From Desulfoarculaceae bacterium (GTDB lineage Bacteria > Desulfobacterota > Desulfobulbia > Desulfobulbales > Desulfocapsaceae): a stretch of 64,000 bases of DNA. Below are positions 36,720-49,835 of this stretch, one piece after another; within the stretch, counting starts at the first letter, position 1; every line of letters begins with the position of its first letter. The notes below the pieces were generated by a model. It did not search any database. It was not told where the DNA came from and saw only the letters and a program-made list of their open reading frames with translations. The position numbers and the translations under genes are program-made. The stretch spans positions 62,001-126,000 of the forward strand of contig JAHYIV010000002.1 of assembly GCA_019429465.1 (NCBI GenBank). Reading direction: 5' to 3'.

Positions 36720-38798
36720 TTAAATCCCTCTGATCTTTTTTATTATCACTTCTGCCTTGACTGCAGGCACCACATCATATTCCAAAAATCGCATTGAGAA
36801 ATTGGCACGCCCCTGAGTAGCTGATCGCAATGATGTAGAATAGCCAAACATCTCAGATAAGGGAGCCTGTGCATGGACGATTTGTATGTTATTTACGGTC
36901 TCAACAACTCCAATTTTTGCTCTTTTGCTGTTAAGGTCATTGATTACATCACCAAGATACTGCTCAGGTGTAACAACTTCTACCACCATTAAAGGTTCCA
37001 GGAGCAAAGGACCTGCATCAACTACAACACGACGAATCGCCATGGCTGCAGATATCCCGAAGGCCATTTCTGTTGATTCATCCTCATGATAGGAACCGCC
37101 AATCAAATTAACCTTCAAGTCGGTCAATGGATAGCCGATAAGAGGCCCAGAATCCAGACTATCAGAAATGCCCTTTTCGATAGCCTTCAGGAAAACCCCA
37201 GGGATCAGTTCTTCACTCACCTTGCACTCAAAAACAAAGCCAGCCCCCCTCGGAAGTGGCTCCACCTGGAGAACGACATGCCCATACTGCCCCTTAGCAC
37301 CCGTATGCTGATCGAACTTCCCTTCAGCCTCTTTCGTGGTACTGATCGTCTCCCTATATGCAACCTGCGGCCTGCCTACATTAGCAGAAGCCTTGAAATC
37401 ATTCAACAAACGATCAATAATTATCTCCAGGTGCAGTTCACCCATACCGGCAATAATAGTCTGACCGGTATCTTCATTTATCGTTATGGTAAATGATGGA
37501 TCTTCGAGTGCCAGCTTCTTTAAGGAATCAGCAAGTTTCTTCTCATCAGCCTTACTTTTTGCCTCTATGGCAACACCAATCACAGGCTTTGGAAAATCCA
37601 TCATATCAAGAATGATGCAATCATTAACTGCACAAAGGGTGTCGCCTGTTGTCGTAAACTTGAGACCGATCACAGCGCCTATATCACCGCTGCCCAACTC
37701 TTTTACTTCTTCACGCTTATTGGCATGAAGTTTAAGGATCTTGACGATCTTTTCCTGTTTTTTCTTGACAGGATTATAAACTCGGTCGCCGACTTTGATG
37801 CTGCCGGAATATATCCGTAGAAATGCAAGATTTTCAACAAAGGAATCACTCATCAGCTTAAAGACAAGGGCACTGAAAGGAGCAGCGTCGCTTGCTTCTC
37901 GCGTTACAACCCGACCACTTTCGTCCACTCCTTCCACCGGTGGAACATCGAGAGGAGAAGGAAGATAACGAATCACGCTATCGAGCAAGGGCTGTATCCC
38001 TTTATTTTTAAAGGCACTTCCACAAAGGACGGGAACCAGATCAAGACTCAGTGTTGCTTTCCTGAGAGCTGTATAAATCTCTTCAGGTGACACTGGTTTG
38101 TTCTCCAGGTATTTTCCCATGACCCCCTCATCAAAGTCGGCCAACTTTTCGAGGAGTACCATATGTGCGGCCGTGAATTTTTGCTTATAACTCTCAGGGA
38201 CATCCAGCTCTTTTACTTCCTGTCCAAGGGAATCCTCATCAAAAACGAACATCTTCCCTTCAATAAGGTCAATGATTCCTTCAAATTCTGATTCACATCC
38301 AACAGGGAGCTGTAAAGCGACTGGGTTTGCCCCGAGCCTTTCTGCCATCATCTTGAGACAGTAATCAAAATCAGCCCCAACACGATCCATTTTATTAATA
38401 AATGCTATCCTGGGGATAGAATATTTGTCAGCCTGACGCCAGACAGTCTCTGACTGAGGCTCAACACCACCAACGGCACAAAAAACAGCAACGACGCCAT
38501 CCAAAACCCGGAGACAACGCTCGACCTCAACCGTGAAGTCGACATGCCCAGGTGTGTCAATAATATTTATTTTACAATCACGCCAGAAACAGGTTGTTGC
38601 CGCAGAACTTATTGTTATTCCCCGCTCCTGCTCCTGCTCCATCCAGTCCATAACCGCATTGCCATCATGAACCTCGCCCAATTTATGTGAACGGCCGGTG
38701 TAGTAAAGAATTCTCTCGGTAGTTGTAGTCTTTCCTGCATCAATATGGGCCATTATACCTATATTGCGCATACTAGACAAAACGTCATGAACAGCCAT
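36720..38798 (-). CDS. fusA: Elongation factor G
   Basis: Translocation GTPase, also acting with RRF in recycling. From ATG 38798 the protein has 692 residues: [20 protein letters not shown] (P-loop), [12 protein letters not shown] (switch I), [22 protein letters not shown] (switch II), [27 protein letters not shown] and [14 protein letters not shown]. All five domains are present. GAGGG is 6 nt before ATG 38798; the track's ATG at 38804 abuts it. Between rpsG and tufA. Confidence 0.96.
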   Translation of the reverse strand: MAVHDVLSSMRNIGIMAHIDAGKTTTTERILYYTGRSHKLGEVHDGNAVMDWMEQEQERGITISSAATTCFWRDCKINIIDTPGHVDFTVEVERCLRVLDGVVAVFCAVGGVEPQSETVWRQADKYSIPRIAFINKMDRVGADFDYCLKMMAERLGANPVALQLPVGCESEFEGIIDLIEGKMFVFDEDSLGQEVKELDVPESYKQKFTAAHMVLLEKLADFDEGVMGKYLENKPVSPEEIYTALRKATLSLDLVPVLCGSAFKNKGIQPLLDSVIRYLPSPLDVPPVEGVDESGRVVTREASDAAPFSALVFKLMSDSFVENLAFLRIYSGSIKVGDRVYNPVKKKQEKIVKILKLHANKREEVKELGSGDIGAVIGLKFTTTGDTLCAVNDCIILDMMDFPKPVIGVAIEAKSKADEKKLADSLKKLALEDPSFTITINEDTGQTIIAGMGELHLEIIIDRLLNDFKASANVGRPQVAYRETISTTKEAEGKFDQHTGAKGQYGHVVLQVEPLPRGAGFVFECKVSEELIPGVFLKAIEKGISDSLDSGPLIGYPLTDLKVNLIGGSYHEDESTEMAFGISAAMAIRRVVVDAGPLLLEPLMVVEVVTPEQYLGDVINDLNSKRAKIGVVETVNNIQIVHAQAPLSEMFGYSTSLRSATQGRANFSMRFLEYDVVPAVKAEVIIKKIRGI

Positions 38799-38896
38799 CA
38801 ACATCCCTCAAACCGATCAAAAACCTGATGACCATTACCTTACACATTACATACTCTAACAACAATCCGTTATTCTCGAAAACGAGAAAGAGGCCT

Positions 38897-39370
38897 CTAC
38901 CAGCGATAATGAGCAAAAGCCTTATTAGCTTCAGCCATACGATGTGTATCGTCACGCTTTTTAACAGCCGCACCTCGATTATTAAAGGCATCCATCAGTT
39001 CCGCCGCGAGCTTCTCTGCCATGGATCGTCCAGAGCGGGCCTTTGCATAACTGATAATCCAGCGCATCGCCAAGGCATTTCTTCTTGACTGCCTGACTTC
39101 CATGGGTACCTGATACGTAGCACCCCCAACACGTCGGGACTTAACCTCAACCTTGGGACGCACCTTCTCCATAGCCTCTTCAAAAACAGTCAAGGGATCG
39201 CTCTCAGTCACCTTGGAAGCTATAATATCCATGGCTCCATACAATATATGCTGAGCAACACTCTTCTTACCCCGCTCCATAATCCCATTGGTAAATTTAC
39301 TCACCAAAACAGAATTAAAACGCGGATCAGGATCAATCTCTCTTTTTGCTACTATCTTTCTACGTGGCAT
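38897..39370 (-). CDS. rpsG: Ribosomal protein S7
   Basis: Primary assembly protein of the 30S head at the E site; the str-operon repressor in E. coli. 157 residues: [44 protein letters not shown] and [20 protein letters not shown]. Between rpsL and fusA; the 98-nt gap to fusA could host an S7 target, not checked. Confidence 0.98.
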   Translation of the reverse strand: MPRRKIVAKREIDPDPRFNSVLVSKFTNGIMERGKKSVAQHILYGAMDIIASKVTESDPLTVFEEAMEKVRPKVEVKSRRVGGATYQVPMEVRQSRRNALAMRWIISYAKARSGRSMAEKLAAELMDAFNNRGAAVKKRDDTHRMAEANKAFAHYRW

Positions 39371-39413
39371 CTCTATCCTCTTTTACCAGTATAAACAAGC
39401 TATTGACAACCTG

Positions 39414-39785
39414 TCACTTCGGCCGTTTCGCACCATATTTTGAGCGGCCCTGTCGCCTGTTTGAGACCCCAAGGGTATCAAGAGTACCACGAACAATATG
39501 ATATCTTACGCCTGGAAGATCCTTGACACGGCCGCCCCTGATCAGTACTACAGAATGTTCCTGGAGATTATGGCCAATTCCCGGAATGTATGAGGTAACC
39601 TCAATCCCGTTGGTCAATCTCACCCTGGCAACCTTACGCAACGCCGAGTTTGGCTTCTTGGGCGTTGTCGTATAGACCCGAACACAAACACCGCGCTTTT
39701 GAGGTGAGCCCTTCAATGCAGGAGTATTGGTCTTCTTAACTATTTTCTTTCTGCCCTGTCGAACGAGCTGATTAATTGTAGGCAT
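39414..39785 (-). CDS. rpsL: Ribosomal protein S12
   Basis: Decoding-centre protein of the 30S subunit. 123 residues: [75 protein letters not shown]. The Lys residues in TPKKPNSA and GRVKDLPG, where streptomycin-resistance substitutions occur, are wild type. First gene of the str segment, 166 nt after rpoC, a gap with no feature I can support. Confidence 0.98.
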   Translation of the reverse strand: MPTINQLVRQGRKKIVKKTNTPALKGSPQKRGVCVRVYTTTPKKPNSALRKVARVRLTNGIEVTSYIPGIGHNLQEHSVVLIRGGRVKDLPGVRYHIVRGTLDTLGVSNRRQGRSKYGAKRPK

Positions 39786-39951
39786 TACTTTTACTGCTCC
39801 TGTTCGCTAATCCTATTATATTATTCTTGACAACTTTATTCGCTACAGAACTATGAATTTATCATCCGTGAACAATGAACACAAACTTAGATATTTACCC
39901 CAATGTCCAATCTGTGTCAACACAAAAAAGATATCGGGATAGAATAGTTCA

Positions 39952-42900
39952 CTATGAATTGCGCCCCAATCCTGTTCCAGCTGAAATCAGCCTTCCCATG
40001 ATCACATTTTCCTTCAAGCCGGCCAGTTCATCAATCTTGCCGGCCATGGCCGCATTGGTCAGCACCTTTGTAGTCTCCTGAAAAGACGCTGCTGAAATAA
40101 AACTTTCTGTAGACAGAGAGGCTTTGGTGACACCCTGGAGCATTGGTTCGGCAACGGCTGGCATCTTGCCTTCCGCAAAAAGACGATCCCTCTCTTCTTC
40201 AAATTTCCACCATTCAACCTGCTCACCAATCATAAAACGGGAATCGCCGGCATTGGTGATCTGGACCTTCTTCAGCATCTGGCGAACGATGACTTCAATA
40301 TGCTTATCATTAATTTTAACGCCCTGCAGCCGATAAACTTCCTGAACCTCATTAACCAGAAACTTAGCCAGTTCCTTTACGCCGAGAACCCTTAAAATAT
40401 CGTTGGGCAGAACAACCCCTTCCATTAAGGGCTCGCCGGCCTGTACATAATCACCTTCATGGACGATGGTATGCTTGGCCTTTGGAAGAAGATATTCCTC
40501 AGCCTGTCCGTACTCGGGAGTCACAACCACGCGCCGTTTACCCTTCAGTTCCTTACCAAAACTTACCCGACCATCAATCTGAGAGATAATAGCAGGATCT
40601 TTCGACTTCCGAACCTCAAACAGCTCAGCAACCCGTGGCAGACCACCGGTAATATCCTTGGTCTTCGATGATTCGCGAGGAATCTTGCCGACAATGGCCC
40701 CGGGCTCAATAATTTCACCCTCATCGACCGAGATGAAGGATCCAACCGGCAGACTATATCGAGCAAAGGATTCACTGTTAGGCAGCTTGAGCGTCTTCCC
40801 TCGTTCATTCTTGACACTGATACGTGGACTTAACTGGGCTGTGGCACTCGAATGAACAATGACCTTACTGGATTTACCTGTTACACCGTCCAGTTTCTCC
40901 TGCATGGTAACACCTTCGATGACGTCACCATATTTAATGACACCACCAACCTCACTGACAATGGGAATAGTATAGGCATCCCATTTAGCAAGGACCATAC
41001 CGGCCTCTGCTGTTTCACTCTCTTTGACAAAGATCTGGGCACCATAGTTTATCTTATACCGCTCACGATCACGGCCAAGCTCATCCTTGATGGTGATTTC
41101 AGCATTACGATTCATGACAATCTTGACACCCAGATTGTTTTCAACATAATGCATATTCTTAAAGACGACCAAACCGCCGCGCTGGGTTAGAACTTCAGCT
41201 TGTTCAATGGAGCGACTGGCTGTCCCTCCGATGTGGAAGGTACGCATCGTTAACTGCGTTCCAGGCTCACCAATAGACTGAGCGGCTATGATACCGACAG
41301 CCTCACCGATATTCACCATATGGCCACGACCGAGATCACGGCCATAACAGGCGGCACAGACACCACGTCGAGTCCGGCAGGTAAGCACTGAGCGAATAGA
41401 AACCCGGTCAATCCCGGCCTCATAGATCTGCTTAACCTTCGCTTCCGTGACTTCCTCACCCTCAGCGACAATAACCTCACCACTATACGGATCGACCACA
41501 TCCTCCAGGGTCACCCGGCCGAGAATACGGTCGCCAAGTGGAACAATAATCTCACCACCGTCCATCAGTGGTTCAGCAACAATTCCGTCAATGGTCTGGC
41601 AATCCGCTTCAATAATTGTTGCATCCTGGGCCACATCAACCAGTCTGCGGGTAAGATATCCCGAGTTCGCAGTCTTCAAGGCCGTATCCGCAAGCCCCTT
41701 ACGAGCGCCATGGGTCGAGATAAAATACTCAAGAACCCCAAGTCCTTCCCGGAAGTTGGCCTTGATCGGGGTTTCAATAATAGCGCCAGATGGCTTGGCC
41801 ATCAGACCACGCATCCCTGCAAGCTGCCTGATCTGATCCCGAGAGCCCCTGGCTCCGGAATCCGCCATGATAAAAATTGAGTTAAAACTTGGTGTCTCCA
41901 CCAGGTTATTATCACGATCGCGAACATAATCAACATTGATACCATCCATCATCTCATTGGCGACATCCTCACTCACCTTGGACCAGATATCAACAACTTT
42001 ATTATACTTCTCACCGGATGTTATCAGACCATCAGAATACTGCTGCCCGACATCCATAACATCATTTTCAGCCTTCTCAACAAGATCTTCTTTACTGGTC
42101 GGGATCTTCATATCATTAATACAGATGGAAATCCCGGACCGGGTGGCGTATTCATAGCCCATGTCTTTCAAGCGATCTGCAAGGACAACCGTTTCCTTGC
42201 TCCCACCATGCCTGTATGTATAGTCAATCAGTTGCCCCAAGGCCTTCTTCGTCATCACCTTGTTGATTTCGGCAAAAGGAACCGTCGCCGGCAACAACTC
42301 ACCCAGCAGAATCCGGCCCATGGTGGTATCAACAATCTTTCCATCCATCCGGACCTTGATTTTGGCCTGCAGATGAACAGCACTATAATCATAAGCGATT
42401 ATTGCCTCAGCCGGGCTGGAAAAAATCTTGCCCTCTCCCGTGGCATTGAGCCGTTCTCGGCTCATATAATAGAGGCCAAGGACAATATCCTGTGAAGGAA
42501 TAATAACCGGTTCACCATTGGCAGGTGAGAGGATATTATTAGAAGACATCATGAGAACCCGGGCTTCAACCTGGGCCTCCACGGAAAGGGGCACATGAAC
42601 CGCCATCTGGTCACCGTCAAAGTCGGCATTAAAGGCGGCGCAGACCAGAGGATGCAACTGGATTGCCTTGCCTTCAATAAGCAGGGCCTCAAAGGCCTGC
42701 AGACCGAGACGATGGAGTGTCGGAGCTCTGTTCAGAATAACCGGATACTCAGTGACCACCTCTTCCAGGACATCCCAGACCTCTTTGACCCCCTTCTCCA
42801 CCATTTTTCTCGCGCTCTTGATGGTGGTGACAAAGCCCTGGCTTTCAAGCTTGTTATAAATAAAGGGTTTAAACAGTTCCAGGGCCATTTTCTTCGGAAT

Positions 42901-44001
42901 TCCACATTGATGCAGGCGCAGATGAGGACCCACGACAATAACGGAACGACCGGAGTAATCAACCCGTTTTCCCAGGAGATTCTGACGGAACCGGCCCTGC
43001 TTGCCTTTGAGCATATCGGAAAGCGACTTCAATGGACGCTTATTGGTCCCGGTAATGACCCGACCACGACGACCATTGTCAAAAAGGACATCAACGGCCT
43101 CCTGCAGCATCCGTTTTTCATTGCGGATGATAATATCGGGCGCGTCCAGTTCCAGAAGTCGCTTTAATCGGTTGTTCCTGTTAATAACCCGTCGATACAG
43201 ATCATTGAGATCCGAGGTAGCAAAGCGACCGCCTTCCAGGGGAACAAGGGGTCGAAGATCCGGGGGTAATACCGGAATAACCTCAAGTACCATCCATTCG
43301 GGTTTATTACCAGAATCACGAAAGGCCTCAAGAACGAAGAGTCGCTTGTACAACTTCTGTCTTTTTGTTTTAGAGCTTGTCGCTGCCATCTCTTCGCGCA
43401 ACTGGGCCGACAAGGACACAATATCCTGGCTGGCGAGAAGTTCCCGGATGGCCTCAGCTCCAATACCGACCTTAAATTGACCGGGGAAGGCATCTCGCTG
43501 CTGTCGATACTTCTCTTCAGTAAGCAGGGTACAAACAGGAATAGAGTCAACACTCGACTCGATGACTGCGTATTGTTCAAAATAAAGAATCTTTTCAAGC
43601 TGTTTGAGGGTAAGATCAAGAACGGCTCCAATTTTACTGGGAAGACTCTTGAGAAACCAGATATGGGCAACAGGCGCGGCAAGTTTGATATGCCCAAGTC
43701 GCTCCCGGCGGACCTTTGACTGAATAACCTCAACGCCGCATTTTTCGCAAACGACACCTCTGTGCTTCATGCGTTTATACTTCCCGCAATTACACTCAAA
43801 GTCCTTTACTGGTCCAAAAATCTTGGCACAAAAAAGACCATCTCTTTCAGGCTTAAAGGTCCGATAATTGATGGTTTCAGGTTTTTTGACCTCACCATGG
43901 CTCCAGTCCATGATCTTTTCCGGTGAGGCCAGTGATATCTGAACTTTTTTGAATTTTACAGGAGCTTTCGGCTTTTGAAAAAAATTAAATAGCTCTTCCA
44001 C
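39952..44001 (-). CDS. rpoC: RNA polymerase subunit beta-prime
   Basis: Catalytic subunit of RNA polymerase. 1349 residues, full length. N-terminal zinc site [20 protein letters not shown], rudder/lid region [31 protein letters not shown], active-site [12 protein letters not shown] with three Asp for catalytic Mg, trigger-loop region and second zinc site [20 protein letters not shown], then [15 protein letters not shown]. Organised as a bacterial form without large lineage insertions that I can identify. 108 nt after rpoB. Confidence 0.98.
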   Translation of the reverse strand: MEELFNFFQKPKAPVKFKKVQISLASPEKIMDWSHGEVKKPETINYRTFKPERDGLFCAKIFGPVKDFECNCGKYKRMKHRGVVCEKCGVEVIQSKVRRERLGHIKLAAPVAHIWFLKSLPSKIGAVLDLTLKQLEKILYFEQYAVIESSVDSIPVCTLLTEEKYRQQRDAFPGQFKVGIGAEAIRELLASQDIVSLSAQLREEMAATSSKTKRQKLYKRLFVLEAFRDSGNKPEWMVLEVIPVLPPDLRPLVPLEGGRFATSDLNDLYRRVINRNNRLKRLLELDAPDIIIRNEKRMLQEAVDVLFDNGRRGRVITGTNKRPLKSLSDMLKGKQGRFRQNLLGKRVDYSGRSVIVVGPHLRLHQCGIPKKMALELFKPFIYNKLESQGFVTTIKSARKMVEKGVKEVWDVLEEVVTEYPVILNRAPTLHRLGLQAFEALLIEGKAIQLHPLVCAAFNADFDGDQMAVHVPLSVEAQVEARVLMMSSNNILSPANGEPVIIPSQDIVLGLYYMSRERLNATGEGKIFSSPAEAIIAYDYSAVHLQAKIKVRMDGKIVDTTMGRILLGELLPATVPFAEINKVMTKKALGQLIDYTYRHGGSKETVVLADRLKDMGYEYATRSGISICINDMKIPTSKEDLVEKAENDVMDVGQQYSDGLITSGEKYNKVVDIWSKVSEDVANEMMDGINVDYVRDRDNNLVETPSFNSIFIMADSGARGSRDQIRQLAGMRGLMAKPSGAIIETPIKANFREGLGVLEYFISTHGARKGLADTALKTANSGYLTRRLVDVAQDATIIEADCQTIDGIVAEPLMDGGEIIVPLGDRILGRVTLEDVVDPYSGEVIVAEGEEVTEAKVKQIYEAGIDRVSIRSVLTCRTRRGVCAACYGRDLGRGHMVNIGEAVGIIAAQSIGEPGTQLTMRTFHIGGTASRSIEQAEVLTQRGGLVVFKNMHYVENNLGVKIVMNRNAEITIKDELGRDRERYKINYGAQIFVKESETAEAGMVLAKWDAYTIPIVSEVGGVIKYGDVIEGVTMQEKLDGVTGKSSKVIVHSSATAQLSPRISVKNERGKTLKLPNSESFARYSLPVGSFISVDEGEIIEPGAIVGKIPRESSKTKDITGGLPRVAELFEVRKSKDPAIISQIDGRVSFGKELKGKRRVVVTPEYGQAEEYLLPKAKHTIVHEGDYVQAGEPLMEGVVLPNDILRVLGVKELAKFLVNEVQEVYRLQGVKINDKHIEVIVRQMLKKVQITNAGDSRFMIGEQVEWWKFEEERDRLFAEGKMPAVAEPMLQGVTKASLSTESFISAASFQETTKVLTNAAMAGKIDELAGLKENVIMGRLISAGTGLGRNS

Positions 44002-44109
44002 GAGATTACATCTCCCACAGTTTATAGGGTTAAAAAAGTTTTAAGCATGAAGTTGGACTGTACAAATTAACTATAGGGCCTCATTGGCCATTCTTCAAAC
44101 TTAACACCC

Positions 44110-47100
44110 TTAATCTTGCAATAGCTCCATGTTGAGACAAAGACTTTGCAACTCTTTAACAAGAACATTGAAAGATTCCGGCAGGCCGGTCGTAAGAAAA
44201 TTATTTCCTTTCACTATCCGCTCATACATGGTAGTTCGCCCTTCCACATCATCAGACTTTGCAGTCAGAAATTCCTTCAGAGTATAGGCTGCGCCATAAG
44301 CCTCCATGGCCCAGACCTCCATCTCACCCAGACGCTGGCCACCGAACTGGGCTTTACCGCCAAGGGGCTGCTGGGTCACTAGAGAATAGGGACCAGTTGA
44401 CCGGGCATGGATCTTATTATCAACCAGATGATGCAGTTTAAGCATATACATCACACCAACTGTTACCTGATTAGCAAAGGGTTCTCCGGTCAAGCCGTCA
44501 TAAAGTTGACTCTGCCCTACTTCATCGACGCCACTTTCAACCAGTAAATGACGTATCTGTGCCTCATCGGCACCATCAAAAACGGGAGTGGCCATGTGCA
44601 GTCCCCGCTGATGTTTACGCGCCCAGTCAAACAGTTCATCATCACTTTGATCACCGATGATTTTGGCACACTCGTCCTCGGTATAGATCGATTGCAACTT
44701 CTTTTTGATAGCCTCAATTTCATGCTGTCGGGCAAGATCACTAAGTTGCTGACCAAGTTTTTTTGCAGCAAACCCGAGATGAACCTCAAGTACCTGGCCT
44801 ACGTTCATACGGGAAGGTACCCCTAGAGGATTTAAGACAATATCAACGGTTGTACCATCGGCGAAGAAAGGCATATCCTCTTCCGGCAGAAGACGGGAGA
44901 CAACACCCTTGTTGCCATGACGGCCAGCCATCTTATCACCAACGGACAGCTTGCGCTTGGTAGCCACATAAACCTTCACCATCTTGACCACACCTGGCGG
45001 GAGATCATCACCCTTTTTCTTACGATCGATGATGCCATCATACCGTTTTGCAATGAGCGCAGCTTGTTTGTCATAACGAGCATAGGCCTGGTCAATCTGT
45101 TCCTGATACTTGGCCTTCTCAGAAAAATCGAGGGTGCGCAGGGCGTGAAAGCCAATGGCCTCGGCAAGATCAGCGCTTAATTTTTTACCAAGCTTAACAA
45201 CTATAGCCCCGTCCTTATCAGCGACATCACTTTTAACCGTTCTGCCATTAATGATATCCCCAATTTCTCGACAGACACCACGTTTCAGACTGGTCAACTC
45301 ATCAAGTTTATCCTGAGCTAGACGTTCAATCTCCAGATCTTCGATCATAAGTGATCGTTCGTCCTTATCTACACCCCTCCGGGAATAAACCTTGGCATCA
45401 ATAACAACACCTTCTGCCCCTGGTGGTACACGAAGAGAAGAATCCTTAACATCTTGGGCCTTTTCTCCGAAGATCGCCCGCAGCAACTTTTCCTCTGGAG
45501 AGAGCATGGTCTCACCCTTAGGTGTAACCTTGCCTACCAGGGTGTCACCCGCCCTGATCTCAGCGCCGATCCGTACGATACCGGATTCATCCAGGTTCCT
45601 GAGAGCCTCCTCGCTCACATTGGGGATATCCCGTGTGATTTCTTCCTTGCCAAGCTTCGTGTCCCTGGCCACGGTCTCAAAGACCTCAATATGCACAGAG
45701 GTAAAGGTATCTTCCTTAAGCAGTCTTTCATTGATAAGGATTGAATCCTCAAAGTTGAACCCGCGCCACGGCATGAAGGCAATAGTCACATTTTTTCCAA
45801 GGGCCAGTTCGCCCTGTTCGCAGGCGGGACCATCAGCCAGGACCATCCCCTTAGTCACCCGCGTACCAGGAAGCACCAACGGGCGCTGGGTAAAACATGT
45901 ATTCTGGTTTGATTTCTTATACTTACTCAATCGATACACAGCAACGCCGGTATCATAGCCATCAACCCCGGGTCGGTCATAACGAACTACGATACGATTT
46001 GAATCGACTTCTTCAATAACGCCACTATCGCCAGCCAGAAGACAAGCGCCTGAATCACGGGCAACATGAACCTCCATCCCTGTACCAACAAGCGGGGCCG
46101 CAGTAATCATCAAAGGTACAGCCTGACGCTGCATGTTTGATCCCATAAGTGCACGGTTGGCATCATCATTCTCCAGAAAAGGGATAAGAGAGGCGGCAAC
46201 ACTGACCAACTGGTTCGGCGAGATATCAATATAACTGACCTGATCACTACCGACGGTAAGAACTTCTCCTTCTTCTCTGGCAATAAGGAAATCAGGAATA
46301 ATCCGTCCGGAGCTGTCCTGCAATATCGCCGCCGGCGCGATTTTCTGATTCTGCTCCTGCAGGGCACTCAGATACTTGACCTCATCGAGCACAATTCTAT
46401 CCTCCACCTTCCGATAAGGCGTCTCGATAAAGCCATAGGGATTTACCTGGGCATAGGTTGCCAGAGAAACGATCAGCCCGATATTAGGCCCCTCAGGGGT
46501 CTCAACAGGACAGATTCGCCCATAGTGGGTAGGATGAACGTCACGAACCTCAAATCCGGCTCTCTCCCTGGAAAGTCCTCCAGGTCCGAGGGCACTGAGA
46601 CGACGCTTATGGGTAACCTCGGACATCGGATTCGTCTGATCCATAAACTGAGACAATTGACTCGTACCAAAAAATTCCTTAATGGCTGCGGATATAGGCT
46701 TAGGGTTGACAAGATCATGCGGCATCAGGGTCTCAATTTCCTGAAGTGTCATCCGCTCCTTAATGGCCCGCTCCATACGAATCAGTCCCATGCGATACTG
46801 ATTTTCGATAAGCTCACCAACAGTTCGAACCCGCCTGTTACCAAGATGGTCAATATCGTCAACACTCCCCTGACTGTCTTTCAGGCGAACAAGATATTTA
46901 ACTGCTTCGACAATATCCTCACGGGTCAAAGCCTTATGATTGATATCTGTGGTCAGGCCGAGCCTGGCATTGATCTTATATCTCCCAACCTCGGAGAGGT
47001 CATAGAGGTCCACATTAAAAAAGAGGTTTTCAAAAAAGGTCTCAGCTACTTCTTTCGTTGGGGGGCTTGAAGGGCGCAACCGGCGGTAGATCTCCAGTAA

Positions 47101-48189
47101 GGCCTCATCCGAACTGCCAACCTTGTCAAGGGCCAAGGTCTTTCTGAATGAATCGGAGTAATGGACACCATCAATAAAGAGAAGCTCGAATTCACTAATA
47201 CCATTCTCTTTAAAGGACTGTAACAGGGTCTCGGTCAGTTCACCATTGCACAGGGCGACAAGCTCTCCCGTGGCGGGATGAAGAACATCCTGGGCCAGGA
47301 AACGACCGAGAAGCGATTCGCTGGAAACTTTCAGGGAATCGATGGCAGCGGCCTTGATCTTTTTACACAGTGCCTGGCTTATTTTTTGCCCTTTTTTGGC
47401 GAGCAACTCTCCATCCGCCGTATTTTTCAGATCAAACTCGAGCTTTTGGCCCTGAAATGTCTCAGGGGTAAAAGAACTTAAATAGTCATCGCCATCGGTG
47501 CGGACAGTGTTTGTGAGATAAAATGTCCGCAGGAGCTCGGCAGGAGAATAGCCTATAGCCTTCAGCAAGGTAGTCACAGGGAATTTACGTCTGCGATCAA
47601 TGCGAACATAGAGAATATCTTTAATGTCAAACTCAAGGTCTATCCATGAACCTCTAATCGGTATAACCCTGGCGGAATATAAAAGCTTTCCACTAGAATG
47701 GCTTTTTCCATTGTCATGGGTGAAAAAAAGTCCGGGAGAACGCTGCAACTGGGAGACAATAACCCGCTCTGTACCATTGACGACGAAAACACCATCCCCG
47801 GTCATCAAGGGCAGACTACCAAAGAAAACCTCCTGTTCCTTGATATCACGTATGGCCTGAACTCCAGTCACCGTATCAATATCAAAAGTGATCAACCTCA
47901 CCGTAATTTTAATGGGTATCTCATAGGTCATGCCGCGCTGCTGACATTCTGCCACCGTGTATTTTGGTTCACCAAAATTATAGCGGACAAATTCGAGGGA
48001 ACAGAGACCATTAAAATCATTCACAGGAAAAACATTTTTAAAAATCCCTTGCAGGCCGAAATCTTCTCGAGCATCAGCTTCAACATCCATCTGTAGAAAC
48101 TTTTCGTATGATATACGCTGCATGGAGATAAGGTGCGGTGGCTCCATAACTGATGCCGCCGTGGCAAAATTTCTTCTCACTCGTTCCAT
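44110..48189 (-). CDS. rpoB: RNA polymerase subunit beta
   Basis: RNA polymerase core subunit forming the pincer opposite beta-prime. 1359 residues. The rifampicin pocket reads [39 protein letters not shown] (key piece DQTNP...[13 protein letters not shown]) and is wild type. Further landmarks are [35 protein letters not shown] and the C-terminal [42 protein letters not shown] region. GAGGA precedes ATG 48189. It follows rplL after a 393-nt gap with a strong hairpin, so its level is probably set by read-through or processing. Confidence 0.98.
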   Translation of the reverse strand: MERVRRNFATAASVMEPPHLISMQRISYEKFLQMDVEADAREDFGLQGIFKNVFPVNDFNGLCSLEFVRYNFGEPKYTVAECQQRGMTYEIPIKITVRLITFDIDTVTGVQAIRDIKEQEVFFGSLPLMTGDGVFVVNGTERVIVSQLQRSPGLFFTHDNGKSHSSGKLLYSARVIPIRGSWIDLEFDIKDILYVRIDRRRKFPVTTLLKAIGYSPAELLRTFYLTNTVRTDGDDYLSSFTPETFQGQKLEFDLKNTADGELLAKKGQKISQALCKKIKAAAIDSLKVSSESLLGRFLAQDVLHPATGELVALCNGELTETLLQSFKENGISEFELLFIDGVHYSDSFRKTLALDKVGSSDEALLEIYRRLRPSSPPTKEVAETFFENLFFNVDLYDLSEVGRYKINARLGLTTDINHKALTREDIVEAVKYLVRLKDSQGSVDDIDHLGNRRVRTVGELIENQYRMGLIRMERAIKERMTLQEIETLMPHDLVNPKPISAAIKEFFGTSQLSQFMDQTNPMSEVTHKRRLSALGPGGLSRERAGFEVRDVHPTHYGRICPVETPEGPNIGLIVSLATYAQVNPYGFIETPYRKVEDRIVLDEVKYLSALQEQNQKIAPAAILQDSSGRIIPDFLIAREEGEVLTVGSDQVSYIDISPNQLVSVAASLIPFLENDDANRALMGSNMQRQAVPLMITAAPLVGTGMEVHVARDSGACLLAGDSGVIEEVDSNRIVVRYDRPGVDGYDTGVAVYRLSKYKKSNQNTCFTQRPLVLPGTRVTKGMVLADGPACEQGELALGKNVTIAFMPWRGFNFEDSILINERLLKEDTFTSVHIEVFETVARDTKLGKEEITRDIPNVSEEALRNLDESGIVRIGAEIRAGDTLVGKVTPKGETMLSPEEKLLRAIFGEKAQDVKDSSLRVPPGAEGVVIDAKVYSRRGVDKDERSLMIEDLEIERLAQDKLDELTSLKRGVCREIGDIINGRTVKSDVADKDGAIVVKLGKKLSADLAEAIGFHALRTLDFSEKAKYQEQIDQAYARYDKQAALIAKRYDGIIDRKKKGDDLPPGVVKMVKVYVATKRKLSVGDKMAGRHGNKGVVSRLLPEEDMPFFADGTTVDIVLNPLGVPSRMNVGQVLEVHLGFAAKKLGQQLSDLARQHEIEAIKKKLQSIYTEDECAKIIGDQSDDELFDWARKHQRGLHMATPVFDGADEAQIRHLLVESGVDEVGQSQLYDGLTGEPFANQVTVGVMYMLKLHHLVDNKIHARSTGPYSLVTQQPLGGKAQFGGQRLGEMEVWAMEAYGAAYTLKEFLTAKSDDVEGRTTMYERIVKGNNFLTTGLPESFNVLVKELQSLCLNMELLQD

Positions 48190-48496
48190 AGTAGTCCTCG
48201 AGATTGCCTTGAGAGCATTATTTTGAAATCACAAACTGGCCGTAAAACAGTTGCGATGTATATGACCCGTTAGGCAAACAGTAACGTAGCCTGGGGATAA
48301 AAGAGGTGACAAAAATGATGACGGGAAGTTAAATAGAATAAAAAAACTTCCTCAATATATATGACAGCCCGGTGCAAAAAGTGAACCTCTTGTAAGATCA
48401 TAACTTTAACCACAGGGAGAATACGCTGTAATAAAAAAGGTGAACCAAATACTACAAAAAAAGACCAACCATTAAAATCACTTCAAAAGCATGAAA

Positions 48497-48535
48497 TGCA
48501 AGACGCTACGTTTCAAAACCCGTAGCGTGTTGCAT
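48497..48535 (-). promoter_or_regulatory. 15-bp hairpin in the rplL-rpoB gap (attenuator or RNase III-type site)
   Basis: ATGCAAGACGCTACG (48497-48511 region) and CGTAGCGTGTTGCAT (48521-48535) pair with one mismatch around a short loop. On the minus strand no T-tract follows directly, so processing or partial termination is more likely than full termination. In E. coli the equivalent gap contains an attenuator and an RNase III site. The rest of the gap 48190-48582 shows no ORF or clear promoter. Confidence 0.7.
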
Positions 48536-48582
48536 CAAATCAGGTTGTCCTGCAAGCAGAACAACAGATATAAAAAGAGAAG

Positions 48583-48963
48583 CTATTTTACTTCTACGAT
48601 ACCACCGACAGCCTCAATCTTACCTTTAATATCAGCAGCTTCATCTTTGCTTACAGCTTCCTTCAGTGGCTGAGGAGCACCTTCAACCAGATCCTTGGCC
48701 TCTTTCAAGCCAAGTCCTGTAATAGCACGAACCTCCTTGATAACCTTGATTTTCTGCTCTCCGGCACCGGTTAGGATAACATCAAATTCAGTCTTTTCCT
48801 CAGCCCCACCTGCAGCCGCAACTGGTGCACCAGCGACAGCTACTGCCGCAGGGGCTGCTGCTGACACACCAAATTTCTCTTCAAGCTCTTTGATCATAGC
48901 AGAAAGATCAAGTACAGACATGTTGGAAATAAATTCAATTACATCTTCTTTAGAAACAGCCAT
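48583..48963 (-). CDS. rplL: Ribosomal protein L7/L12
   Basis: Stalk protein that recruits translational GTPases; several copies bind L10. 126 residues: N-terminal dimerisation helices ([27 protein letters not shown]), an Ala-rich hinge ([19 protein letters not shown]), and C-terminal domain [39 protein letters not shown] (piece [29 protein letters not shown]). 82 nt after rplJ. Confidence 0.98.
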   Translation of the reverse strand: MAVSKEDVIEFISNMSVLDLSAMIKELEEKFGVSAAAPAAVAVAGAPVAAAGGAEEKTEFDVILTGAGEQKIKVIKEVRAITGLGLKEAKDLVEGAPQPLKEAVSKDEAADIKGKIEAVGGIVEVK

Positions 48964-49045
48964 GAGTACACCTCTTATAGATTTAAAATTTGTTTTTAAG
49001 ATTCTTCTAAAAAATAGAGCTACAGAAAACTCAGCGCTCCACCTG

Positions 49046-49573
49046 CTAGTTTTCTACCTGATTTTTCTGTTCCTCGACAGCGCGCAGACCATAGAGAAAA
49101 GTACGAGGTACTGCTGAAAGTACCTGAACCAGTCCTGTAGGCACACCGTTGAGCACAGAAAGGAATTGTCCCAGCAACACTTCTTTTGTCGGCAGTTTTG
49201 AAAGGGCAATCAGGTCATCGATTGTAAGCTTGTCTCCATCAAGGGCAGCACACCGTATCTTGAATTTGGCATGATCCTCGGCAAACTTAGCCAGCGCTTT
49301 AGCAGGCGCGACAGGATCATTATAGGCCATAACAACGGCGGTTGTACCAGTGAAATCATCTACAAGAGACTCACTTTTGGTTTCTGTGGCTGCTCTTTTC
49401 AGAAGGGTATTTTTTGCGACTCGTATTTCAGAATCACATTTGCGCAACTCTCCACGCAACTTTTGTAAATCGGAAACCGTTAATCCACAATAGTCTGCTA
49501 CCACCGTAAATTTGGCTCGGTTGAATGACTCATTCAACTCAGAAACTACTGCTGATTTTTCATCACGATTCAA
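49046..49573 (-). CDS. rplJ: Ribosomal protein L10
   Basis: Stalk base that binds L12 dimers and, with L12, represses its own mRNA. 175 residues: [53 protein letters not shown], and FVxxFTGxTAV-like [22 protein letters not shown]. The 262-nt upstream gap holds the L10 leader. Confidence 0.97.
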   Translation of the reverse strand: MNRDEKSAVVSELNESFNRAKFTVVADYCGLTVSDLQKLRGELRKCDSEIRVAKNTLLKRAATETKSESLVDDFTGTTAVVMAYNDPVAPAKALAKFAEDHAKFKIRCAALDGDKLTIDDLIALSKLPTKEVLLGQFLSVLNGVPTGLVQVLSAVPRTFLYGLRAVEEQKNQVEN

Positions 49574-49725
49574 AGTGCTCCTCCTTTGCTCGTTTAAGGT
49601 TATTATTTAATCAAAAACAGCAACTACGAAAGCAAGTCGTCTTCATTCATTACTCATTCGACATACCTGATAATTATAGACAACACAAATTATAGGTAAA
49701 AAAATGATAACATCAAACAAAAAAA

Positions 49726-49790
49726 CATTCTATCGTCTCGGCAGGCTATGAAAAAAAACAATTAAACTAAGTGTACCTGCTGTCTTTGAC
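49726..49790 (-). ncRNA. L10 leader (ribosomal-protein autoregulatory element)
   Basis: On the minus strand GTCAAAGACAGCAGGTAC (49790-49773) and CCTGCCGAGACGATAGAATG (49745-49726) are the two conserved halves of the kink-turn element that L10(L12) binds to repress rplJL translation, as in the known bacterial L10 leader family (E. coli AAAGACAGCAGGTG...CCTGCGTAGACGG). AGCAGG pairs with CCTGC(C/T). It sits about 150 nt before the rplJ ATG. Confidence 0.8.
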
Positions 49791-49835
49791 CGAAAATCCT
49801 GCCTCCATACAAAGGAACAGGATAAAAAAACAATT

